From: Candidatus Methanophagaceae archaeon
GTDB lineage: Archaea > Halobacteriota > Syntropharchaeia > Alkanophagales > Methanospirareceae
Direction of reading: 5' to 3'
DNA: 7,531 nt
Assembly (NCBI GenBank): GCA_013374505.1
Contig: QENJ01000258.1
Coordinates: forward strand, 1 to 7,531
The translations under genes and the position numbers were made by a program. Positions within the stretch are counted from its first letter, which is position 1, and every line of letters begins with the position of its first letter. The notes below the pieces were generated by a model, which was not told where the DNA came from, did no database searches, and saw nothing but the letters and a program-made list of their open reading frames with translations. Below are positions 1 to 5,541 of the stretch, one piece after another.

Positions 1-1353
1 GGTGGTGAAGCGCAGCGGATACGGCTTGCGACTCAAATAGGCTCCAACTTGATGGGCGTACTGTATATTCTGGATGAGCCCTCTATCGGGTTGCATCAGA
101 GAGACAACCAGAAGTTGATTGATACGCTGCACAGGCTGCGTGACATCGGTAATACGCTGATCGTGGTGGAGCATGACGAAGAGACGATACGGCGAGCGGA
201 TTATGTTGTGGATATGGGCCCCGGCGCAGGGTTACAAGGTGGCCGGATAGTTGCGAAGGGCACACCCGAAGAGATAGAAGCGAATCCGGAATCTTTAACA
301 GGGCAATACCTGTCACGGCAATTGACGATTGAGACACCAGCAGTAAGAAGAGAATCCAGTAAGTGTATCCAACTAAAAGGGTGCAGGGAGAATAATCTCA
401 AGAATATAGATGTGGCTATACCCACAGGAGTGCTTACACTGGTAACAGGAGTATCCGGGAGCGGCAAGTCCACCCTGATATACGAAATTTTATATCGTGG
501 GTTGATGCAGAAATTGCATAATTCGCGCGAGAGGGCAGGGTCGCACGACGAAATTTTAACAGGCCAGGAAATTGACAAGGTGATTGTGATCAACCAGAGT
601 CCGATAGGCAAAACACCGCGAAGCAATCCCGCAACCTACACAAAAGTATTTGACGAGATCCGAAAAGTTTTTTCCGAGACGAAAGAGTCGAAGCTGCGAG
701 GATTCAAGCCCGGTAGATTCTCGTTTAATGTCCGAGGCGGGCGATGCGAAGCCTGTAACGGCGATGGCGTCATCAAGATCGAGATGAACTTCCTGCCGGA
801 TGTGTATGTGGAATGCGAGGAGTGCCGAGGTAAACGCTACAACAACGAAACGCTGGAGATTAAGTATAAAGGCAAATCAATTGCTGAAGTGCTGGATATG
901 AGCGTAGAAGAAGCGTTGCAGCTATTTGAGAATATTCCGTCTATTAAACAGAAGCTTGAGACTTTGAGACGAGTTGGACTGGGCTATATCAAGCTCGGGC
1001 AGCGGTCTACCACACTTTCTGGCGGTGAAGCACAACGGATTAAGTTAACAAAGGAACTCGCGAAGAAAGCCACGGGCAAGACGTTGTATCTGCTGGACGA
1101 GCCGACAACGGGACTGCATTTCCATGACGTTAAGAAGCTGATAAAGGTGCTCAACGATCTGGTGGATAAGGGCAACACGGTGGTCGTGATCGAGCACAAT
1201 CTGGATGTGATCAAATCAGCCGACTATATTATTGACCTGGGGCCGGAAGGCGGAGACGATGGCGGTCGGGTAGTTGCATGCGGAACGCCCGAGGAAGTTG
1301 CAGCAAATGAGAAGAGTTACACAGGCGAATTTTTGAGTGGGATGCTAAGATGA
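1..1353 (+). CDS. uvrA: UvrA, excinuclease ABC subunit A (3' part; 5' end outside window)
   Basis: UvrA is the damage-sensing ATPase of nucleotide excision repair; it acts as a dimer that recruits UvrB to lesions. The reading frame is open from base 1 and encodes 450 residues, roughly the last half of a protein that is usually about 940 aa. It begins inside the ABC signature of the first ATPase domain (GGEAQRIRLA, residues 1-10), followed by its Walker B (ILDEP) and switch His (VVEHD). The second ATPase domain has Walker A GVSGSGKS (150-157), a C4 zinc finger (Cys 249, 252, 272, 275), signature LSGGEAQRI, Walker B LLDEP and switch His in VIEHN. All key residues are present and the C-terminus looks complete, ending in a TGA at 1351-1353. 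The TTG at 49 is an internal codon, not the start. It lies 101 bp upstream of uvrC on the same strand, so a shared repair locus is likely; uvrB may lie further upstream, which cannot be seen. Confidence 0.97.
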   Translation, partial: GGEAQRIRLATQIGSNLMGVLYILDEPSIGLHQRDNQKLIDTLHRLRDIGNTLIVVEHDEETIRRADYVVDMGPGAGLQGGRIVAKGTPEEIEANPESLTGQYLSRQLTIETPAVRRESSKCIQLKGCRENNLKNIDVAIPTGVLTLVTGVSGSGKSTLIYEILYRGLMQKLHNSRERAGSHDEILTGQEIDKVIVINQSPIGKTPRSNPATYTKVFDEIRKVFSETKESKLRGFKPGRFSFNVRGGRCEACNGDGVIKIEMNFLPDVYVECEECRGKRYNNETLEIKYKGKSIAEVLDMSVEEALQLFENIPSIKQKLETLRRVGLGYIKLGQRSTTLSGGEAQRIKLTKELAKKATGKTLYLLDEPTTGLHFHDVKKLIKVLNDLVDKGNTVVVIEHNLDVIKSADYIIDLGPEGGDDGGRVVACGTPEEVAANEKSYTGEFLSGMLR

Positions 1354-1411
1354 TTTGTATAATATTCAGCGGGAACATTCTTTTAAGCGTTTCGTCTCAA
1401 AATCATCCCGA

Positions 1412-1420
1412 TTAAATATT
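1412..1420 (+). promoter_or_regulatory. Possible TATA box for uvrC
   Basis: The 101-bp uvrA-uvrC gap contains an AT-rich stretch TTAAATATT whose end is 34 nt before the uvrC ATG at 1455. That spacing would fit an archaeal TATA box with a short leader. The match to the consensus is loose and a second AT-rich run lies at 1430-1438, so read-through from uvrA is equally possible. No Shine-Dalgarno sequence is visible before the uvrC ATG. Confidence 0.25.
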
Positions 1421-1454
1421 AAATAACAGCATATATTCAAAGCGATTTGATAAC

Positions 1455-3008
1455 ATGTTAATCCAAAACTGTAACTTACCAGATAACCCGGGCTGTTATC
1501 TCTTCAAAGACGATTCCGGGCGGATAATATATGTGGGTAAGGCAAAGAATCTGCAAAAACGTGTCAAGAGCTACTTCCAGAATACTGATTTTGACCCTAA
1601 AACCGCGGTAATGGTGCAGAAGATTGATTCGGTTGATTTTATCGTGACAGACACAGAAGTAGAAGCGTTAATCCTGGAAAACAACTTGATCAAGAAGAAC
1701 AGCCCGAAATACAATATTGACCTGCGTGATTCAAAGAGATATGCCTACATAAAGTTAACACACGAAAAGTTCCCGCGACTGCTCATCGCACGTAGAAGAG
1801 ACGCTACCGGCAGGTTCTTCGGGCCGTTCGTATCGGCTACGTCTCGTGATTATATCCTGGCCGCCTTGAAAAAGACTTTTCAGCTCAGAACTTGCAAGAG
1901 GATGCCGAAGAAGCCGTGTTTGAGGCACCAGATTGATTTGTGCCGTGCGCCATGTATCGGAAAGATCGGAAGCGCCGAGTATTCCGATAGGATACGAATG
2001 GTTGAGTTGATCCTCAAAGGCAAAACGGACGAACTCATCAAAACGAAGACACGAGCGATGAAGGACGCATCGGACAGTTTGGATTTTGAACGTGCTCTGG
2101 AGTTGCGTAACCAGATTGCAGCAATAGAAAAGCTAAAAGAACGACAGAACATGGAACTAACAAAGCGATACGATGAAGATATAATCAATTACATTATAAG
2201 TAACGAACGGGTCTGTCTCATCCTATTTAACATTTACAAAGGCACGCTTGAGAATAAACAGGAGTTTGAATTTGAACATAGCGATAACTTCCTTGAAGAG
2301 TTCTTGGTTCAGTATTATTCTGTGAATACCGTGCCTAATGAATTGATACTGCCGGAAGAAGTAGACGAGTCCTTGCACGCTTTTCTTAAAGCCAAAAAAG
2401 GGCGTAAAGTAGCTGTTAAAGTGCCAAAAATCGGTGAGAAGAAACAGTTACTGGATTTAGTCCTGAAAAACATAGAACTGGTGTTCTTTTCGGATTTCGA
2501 GAAACTGGATGACCTTAAAGATGCGTTTCAGCTTCCGGATACGCCGGTTGTAATCGAATGCTTTGATATATCGCACTTTTCTGGTACGTCCACTGTTGGG
2601 TCTATGGTGCAGTTCCGGAATGCGAAGCCCGATAAAAGCAATTACAGACGGTTCAGGATCAAAACAGTCGAGGGCATAGACGATACCAAAGCGATTGCCG
2701 AAGTTGTCAGAAGACGTTATACGCGGCTCGTTAAGGAAGAGTCAGAACTACCGGATTTGATTATCATAGATGGCGGTGCGGGGCAGTTGAATTCTGCAAT
2801 CCTGGAGCTCAAGAAGCTTGGTCTGCGAGTCCCGGTTATAGCCATAGCCAAGAAGTTCGAGGATGTGTATATGTCGGGATTAACGTTTCCGGTGAGGTTA
2901 GATCGAAGAAGCAAAGCATTGAAGCTGATACAGCAGGTCAGGGATGAAGCGCACAGGTTTGCTGTTGGTTATAGCCGGTTGTTGCATAAAAAGGAGTTGT
3001 TGGGATGA
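1455..3008 (+). CDS. uvrC: UvrC, excinuclease ABC subunit C (short form lacking C-terminal HhH)
   Basis: UvrC is the dual nuclease that cuts on both sides of a lesion once UvrB is loaded. The 517-aa protein has an N-terminal GIY-YIG nuclease domain, about residues 8-90: Tyr15, the Y26-V27-G28 motif, Arg36 and Glu75 in LENNLIK match the catalytic positions. Four cysteines (147, 155, 163, 167) form the conserved cluster that in UvrC is proposed to hold an iron-sulfur cluster. The UvrB-binding UVR motif is at about 191-226 (FERALELRNQI). The C-terminal RNase H-like nuclease carries Asp371 (CFDISH), Asp439 (IIDGGAGQL) and His500 (RDEAHR), the expected triad. The start is well supported because the family's N-terminal pattern begins within ten residues of it. 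The protein stops 17 residues after the catalytic His, where bacterial UvrC (about 600 aa) continues into a tandem helix-hairpin-helix; no HhH sequence appears in any frame downstream. It is probably functional in this short form. Confidence 0.97.
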   Translation: MLIQNCNLPDNPGCYLFKDDSGRIIYVGKAKNLQKRVKSYFQNTDFDPKTAVMVQKIDSVDFIVTDTEVEALILENNLIKKNSPKYNIDLRDSKRYAYIKLTHEKFPRLLIARRRDATGRFFGPFVSATSRDYILAALKKTFQLRTCKRMPKKPCLRHQIDLCRAPCIGKIGSAEYSDRIRMVELILKGKTDELIKTKTRAMKDASDSLDFERALELRNQIAAIEKLKERQNMELTKRYDEDIINYIISNERVCLILFNIYKGTLENKQEFEFEHSDNFLEEFLVQYYSVNTVPNELILPEEVDESLHAFLKAKKGRKVAVKVPKIGEKKQLLDLVLKNIELVFFSDFEKLDDLKDAFQLPDTPVVIECFDISHFSGTSTVGSMVQFRNAKPDKSNYRRFRIKTVEGIDDTKAIAEVVRRRYTRLVKEESELPDLIIIDGGAGQLNSAILELKKLGLRVPVIAIAKKFEDVYMSGLTFPVRLDRRSKALKLIQQVRDEAHRFAVGYSRLLHKKELLG

Positions 3009-3040
3009 GTGTGGCGAGCATTTATCAAAACACCGTTATT

Positions 3041-3048
3041 TTTATATG
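3041..3048 (+). promoter_or_regulatory. TATA box for the VapB-like antitoxin relic
   Basis: TTTATATG, in the longer run TTATTTTTATATG, lies 32 nt after the uvrC stop. A transcription start 25 nt downstream would fall at about 3070, next to the GTG at 3074. An ancestral antitoxin gene here could therefore have been nearly leaderless, as is common in archaea. The assignment rests on sequence and spacing only. Confidence 0.45.
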
Positions 3049-3073
3049 CACATGGCGATATAAAGGTATAGGG

Positions 3074-3329
3074 GTGAACAAAGAGGGGCGTAAAGACAAT
3101 ATCTGTTACGGACACAGCGTATAACCTATTGCAAAGCATGAAGTCGGAAGATGAGGACGTTTCAGGAGCTATCATCAGGGTTTTAAAGAAGAAATCAGGT
3201 TTAGTCGAGTGTGCAGGCTTATGGAGTGATATTCCTGATAAAGAGATTGAAGAAATAGAAGAAGGTATGAAAGAGATGCGAAAATCTCTTATTCTATTTG
3301 TGGAGGGGATACAGAAGAAGACATTGTAG
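3074..3329 (+). pseudogene. VapB-type antitoxin (VAPB_antitox / COG1753-like), start region disrupted
   Basis: The frame from 3087 to 3329 encodes a small acidic protein resembling the archaeal VapB-like antitoxins that neutralise VapC PIN-domain RNases. It begins GVKTISVTDTAYNLL, the typical N-terminal beta-strand and helix, and continues with SGAIIRVLKKKSGL, AGLWSDIP and a Glu-rich helix ending in EMRKS. The odd point is the start. The N-terminal residues are encoded, but no ATG, GTG or TTG lies in frame before them, and a TGA closes the frame at 3075-3077. The first usable in-frame starts are TTG 3129 and ATG 3138, which would remove the DNA-binding strand. A GTG at 3074, about 25 nt from the TATA box, lies in another frame. 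Removing one G from the GGGG run at 3085-3088 would join it to the antitoxin frame, giving VNKEGVKTIS. It is therefore a frameshift pseudogene, or a sequencing error at the G run. No VapC follows. The last residues (LILFVEGIQKKTL) are unlike the family and probably result from a second frame change. Confidence 0.65.
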
Positions 3330-3469
3330 AGGTGCAGGAGATGATTGAGGGGAAAGCATACATTATAAAAGGAGTGAAGGCAGAGGTTTGTGTTCAGTGT
3401 GGTGAGAGGATGTACTCGCTGGATGAGATGCAGAGGATAGAGGAGGTAAGAGAGAAGATAAAAACCTAA
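3251..3469 (+). pseudogene. YgiT/MqsA-type zinc-finger antitoxin remnant, overlapping the VapB-like frame
   Basis: A second frame (codons in phase with the TAA at 3467-3469) is open from 3251 and encodes about 72 residues with no ATG before 3341. It contains YSICGGDTEEDIVEV, then IIKGVKAEVCVQCGERMYS, then a helix LDEMQRIEEVREKIK. This is the layout of YgiT/MqsA-type two-CXXC zinc-finger antitoxins: CXXC-GG, a beta-hairpin, a V-AEVC-XX-CGE knuckle, and a helix leading to the DNA-binding half. The first CXXC reads Y-S-I-C, with a TAT codon at 3290-3292 where one base change would restore TGT (Cys). The frame overlaps the VapB-like frame by 79 bases. An ATG at 3276 in the VapB frame would read into this frame if one base were added between it and 3290. 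No start and one missing zinc ligand indicate a relic. The partner toxin of this family (MqsR- or DUF4258-like) is not present. Confidence 0.55.
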
Positions 3470-3531
3470 ACGAAACAACCAACACGACTAACCAAACCGC
3501 ATTCACTGTACCGATTGAAAAGCCATCTTCT

Positions 3532-3539
3532 TTTATATA
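3532..3539 (+). promoter_or_regulatory. TATA box of the DUF104/MazF-like operon
   Basis: TTTATATA, in TTCTTTTATATAATATG, is an almost ideal archaeal TATA box. It begins 63 nt after the zinc-finger frame ends. The expected transcription start would be at about 3560-3565, leaving a leader of some 45 nt to the ATG at 3608. Confidence 0.6.
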
Positions 3540-3607
3540 ATATGACGGCAAACAAATATAAAACAACATACCAATAAAAAATGGTTGGGAAAGTAAAGGG
3601 GGCAGCA

Positions 3608-3835
3608 ATGGATCGTCTGTTGTCTGTGGAAGCCGTTTATGATGGCGAGCAAATAAAGATGCCGGGAATTAATATCCATAGACCTTGCAAGGTAATCATA
3701 ACCTTTCTTGAAGGGCAATCGGAAGAGGAAGAAATCCTGGATGTGCTTTTAAGGGAAGATCCTGCTTTTGAGTTTTTGAAAAGCGAGGATGAAGACCTCT
3801 ATACCGATGATGATTTGATAGAGCGGTTCGAATGA
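3608..3835 (+). CDS. Antitoxin of a MazF-like pair (DUF104/AF2212-like)
   Basis: This encodes a 75-aa acidic protein that should bind and silence the toxin encoded just downstream, and probably repress the operon. Its N-terminal half, LLSVEAVYDGEQIKMPG followed by KVIITFLEG, is the beta-rich pattern of the DUF104/AF2212-like antitoxin family seen in archaea. The C-terminal half is rich in Glu and Asp (EEEEILDVLL, SEDEDLYTDDDLIERFE) and is likely disordered until it wraps around the basic toxin. I chose ATG 3608 because a purine-rich AAAGGGGG ends 5 nt before it. An in-frame ATG at 3581 would add nine residues (MVGKVKGAA) that do not fit the family. The stop TGA (3833-3835) overlaps the toxin ATG (3832-3834), so translation is probably coupled. 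The exact family assignment is less certain than the role, which its position supports. Confidence 0.75.
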   Translation: MDRLLSVEAVYDGEQIKMPGINIHRPCKVIITFLEGQSEEEEILDVLLREDPAFEFLKSEDEDLYTDDDLIERFE

Positions 3836-4191
3836 TTAAGATTAAGTCCGGCGATATTGTATTGTTCAAATATCCCTATAGCGATTACTCTGGAGTGAAA
3901 AGGCGTCCTGTATTAGTTATTGCGGAACGACCTGATTTCAAAAATGAATTTTTGATTACTTTTCTGACCAGTCAAACATTGGACTTCAATAAGGACTGGG
4001 ATATTGAATTAAATCCTGAATCGAAGAGGGACCAGCAAACCAATCTAAAAAAGAAGACAGTCATTAAAACAACAAAATTAATGATTATCTCTTATTCAAG
4101 ACTGACAGGAAAAATTGGAATGATTGATAAATCCGTTCTCAAACAGGTAAAAGAGAATATCAAACGTTGGTTGGCGGGTGAGAAGCGATAA
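3832..4191 (+). CDS. PemK/MazF-type mRNA interferase toxin
   Basis: MazF/PemK toxins are ribosome-independent endoribonucleases that cut single-stranded RNA at short motifs and stop growth. The 119-aa protein starts with the family's first strand GDIVLFKYPYSD (residues 7-18). It then has the conserved GVKRRPVLVI loop with catalytic-type Arg24/Arg25 (21-30) and FLTSQ with Thr46-Ser47 at the second active-site position. The C-terminal half follows the usual order: a Lys-rich strand segment (KKKTVIKTTKLMII), SRLTGKIGMI, and a final helix LKQVKENIKRWL. It is basic, of normal length, and has no frame damage, so it looks functional. Its ATGA overlap with the acidic gene upstream marks a classical antitoxin-first operon transcribed from the TATA box at 3532. 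It is more AT-rich than the uvr genes, which suits acquisition by transfer. Cleavage specificity cannot be read from the sequence. Confidence 0.88.
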   Translation: MIKIKSGDIVLFKYPYSDYSGVKRRPVLVIAERPDFKNEFLITFLTSQTLDFNKDWDIELNPESKRDQQTNLKKKTVIKTTKLMIISYSRLTGKIGMIDKSVLKQVKENIKRWLAGEKR

Positions 4192-4382
4192 AACCGAAAA
4201 GGTTATATTTATTTTAGCATTCGGATTTGTTCATCACAATGCATAAGCACAGGGCAATAGCAGTGGATTAATATAGATACCTCTCTTTAGCCGCGCGCCG
4301 TTTCGTGGCAGCGACACGAAGAAGAATTTACTGAACTTGATAATACTATAAGTATTGCCATTATCACAAAAAAAACAAAGCC
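4192..4382 (+). other. Non-coding stretch after the toxin gene
   Basis: No convincing gene lies here. Just after the toxin stop, a 4-bp hairpin AACC-GAAAA-GGTT (4192-4204) followed by a T-rich run could act as a weak terminator. The same AT-rich run (TTATATTTA, 4203-4211) could instead be a TATA box. A perfect 6-bp hairpin TTCGTG-7 nt-CACGAA sits at 4302-4320 in a GC-rich patch unlike its surroundings. The minus-strand frame open across this area (4234-4515) matches nothing I recognise. Confidence 0.4.
4342..4356 (+). promoter_or_regulatory. 15-bp palindrome with TATA core, possible promoter/operator
   Basis: AATACT-ATA-AGTATT is a perfect palindrome with 6-bp arms. Its centre is 34 nt before the ATG at 4383, a workable position for an archaeal TATA box with a leader of about 10 nt. 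Such symmetry is also typical of a repressor site. Nothing else supports it. Confidence 0.3.
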
Positions 4383-4557
4383 ATGATACAATGTGGTTCA
4401 GGCAGGGTGGTATTAACCGCAGCGCTGGCTGTATTGCCTTCGGGTGTTTACCACTGCGCTTGCGAATGTGGCAACGATTTATGTGCCCGAATGCGGAAAT
4501 CAAACGAATTAGCAATTTTGTGCTTCACGTGTGAAAAAGCCCCAAAAAATATAAAGG
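4383..4557 (+). pseudogene. Possible Cys-rich small protein gene, interrupted by the intron-like sequence
   Basis: From ATG 4383 the frame encodes 58 residues up to the putative intron boundary. The second half is Cys-rich: HCACECGNDLC, then MRKSNELAILCFTCEK, about 19 residues apart. The spacing suggests a zinc ribbon with two Cys pairs. The frame stays open to 4769, but the residues beyond 4558 coincide with conserved group II intron RNA sequence and are not believable as protein. I recognise no family. The gene call rests on the palindromic promoter-like site upstream, the Cys pattern and the break at a GTGTG boundary; it could be a chance frame. Confidence 0.3.
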
Positions 4558-4708
4558 GTGTGCCGAGCAAAATTCATAAAATCCTGTTGGTGAAAATCTC
4601 GCATGAGGTTAGCTGTCACTTCAGAACTGAACCCCGTCTGGTAACAAGTTGTGGTGAAGCCAAGGGGATGGGATACCGGGCTGCAACAGTTCATAGGGTT
4701 ATATTCCA
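4558..4708 (+). ncRNA. Group II intron fragment, 5' end / domain I
   Basis: The segment opens with GTGTGCCGAGC, matching the GUGYG 5' boundary of group II introns. It continues with stretches typical of domain I of bacterial and archaeal group II introns: GGTGAAAATC, GTCACTTCAGAACTGAAC, GTCTGGTAAC, GGTGAAGCCAAGGGGATGGG and CTGCAACAGTTCATAGGG. Long-range pairing expected of domain I is visible: CTGTTG (4584-4589) pairs perfectly with CAACAG (4684-4689). CCCC (4632-4635) can pair with GGGG (4664-4667). GGTT and GTCAC near 4608-4619 can pair with GTGG and AAGCC near 4651-4661. After about 4708 the recognisable sequence stops. No reverse transcriptase/maturase, domain V or domain VI is found in the window. 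It is therefore a truncated, non-splicing remnant whose 3' portion was lost when the sequence to its right arrived. Recognition is from memory of the family, not a covariance search. Confidence 0.6.
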
Positions 4709-4749
4709 AATAAAGGTAGGACGTTTTAGCATACCTCTTTTTTATCAGA

Positions 4750-5358
4750 TTATGTTAAATCATATATAACATTTTTGGTTATAAACTCCATTGATTTGAC
4801 TTCTTTCAAAGACCCATCATCCAGCTCAATATTCATTTTGAGAAGCTTCGATTTAAAATCCAGAATACAGAATACGAACAGGTTAATCATGTCTTTTGGC
4901 AATTTTATCTCATGCTTCAGAATGTCAATGAATCCGTATTCTTTATCGCTGCCTTTATCGTTTTTTCGCCTCACAATCCGCAAAAAATAGATCTTGTCCG
5001 CCTTGAATTGTTCGACACACTTATTTTCCAGATTCACGTTCTTGAAATTATCTATATACTTAATGTCCTTCTCTTTGGGTTCCGGATTATTTGAAACTAA
5101 CCGCGAATATGTCTCATAAGCGACATTAAAATCCTTGATCTTGACGTCAATCTCCTGTTCATCACTGAATTGAAGTTTATTCCAGAATTTCTTTGAAAAA
5201 ACGCTGTTAAATCCTTCCACCTGCCCGTTATTCCACGGGCTTCTCGGAGCTACGTACAAAGGATAAACGCCCAAATTAAACAGGAAAAATGCAAGTTTGC
5301 CAATGTGCCTCTCGTGCGGTAAATTAGCCCCGAATGCGGAATCGTTGTCTATTTTCCT
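4750..5358 (-). pseudogene. Integrase-core (rve) transposase, C-terminal part only
   Basis: This is a minus-strand remnant of a DDE transposase with a retroviral-type integrase core. Reading from 5358, the frame begins RKIDNDSAFGANLPHERHIG, which carries the second catalytic Asp. It continues VAPRSPWNNGQVEGFN with the catalytic Glu, the usual P..PW.NG..E..N signature. A C-terminal beta-barrel-like domain follows (about 95 residues, KADKIYFLRIVRR to a TAA at 4752-4750). The first catalytic Asp and the N-terminal DNA-binding domain are missing. The ATG at 5274 is an internal Met after the second Asp, so a protein made from it would be inactive. The coding sequence ends exactly where the 76-bp palindromic element starts (CAG at 5359-5361), and an in-frame TAG follows at 5367-5365. 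I cannot name the IS family with confidence; the Asp-Glu spacing, a little over 40 residues, is longer than in IS481. Confidence 0.8.
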
Positions 5359-5404
5359 CAGTAGCTAACATTTTTAAGTTTTTACGCTAGAATATCGGAT
5401 TTCA

Positions 5405-5416
5405 TAGTAAATTATA
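5405..5416. repeat. Target site duplication of the IS4 element, left copy
   Basis: TAGTAAATTATA occurs here and again at 6935-6946 as a perfect 12-bp direct repeat immediately bordering the element. The length and AT-richness fit IS4-family duplications, which are about 9-13 bp. Confidence 0.7.
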
Positions 5417-5541
5417 CTTTATGATCTTTATGATTCTGTTTAATCCCAAACGAAGTTGTTATTTGGTCATATTGTTATAGGCAGAGCATGTAAACCTTTT
5501 TAAGAACAGAATTTCGGATATATTTAGAAATAGTGGTAAAA

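Noticed and set aside
3005..3124. 39-codon frame starting at the ATG overlapping the uvrC stop (GGGATGAGTG)
   Set aside because: It runs through the TATA box of the next gene and shows no family resemblance; it is not an HhH continuation of UvrC either.
2969..3478. 169-aa minus-strand frame
   Set aside because: It lies opposite the two antitoxin-like frames and the uvrC end, with low-complexity content and no motif; it is a shadow.
4711..4748. AGGTA/TACCT hairpin followed by a T-run as a terminator
   Set aside because: Only five pairs with a long loop; too weak to annotate, though it lies at the junction between the intron fragment and the integrase remnant.
4383..4769. 128-aa plus-strand protein
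   Set aside because: Everything past 4558 coincides with group II intron domain I motifs and pairing segments, so at most the first 58 codons could be coding.
4767..4776. TAACATTTTT shared with the arm of the 76-bp palindrome, possibly an element end
   Set aside because: Ten AT-rich bases inside integrase coding sequence; the similarity does not extend further and is likely chance.
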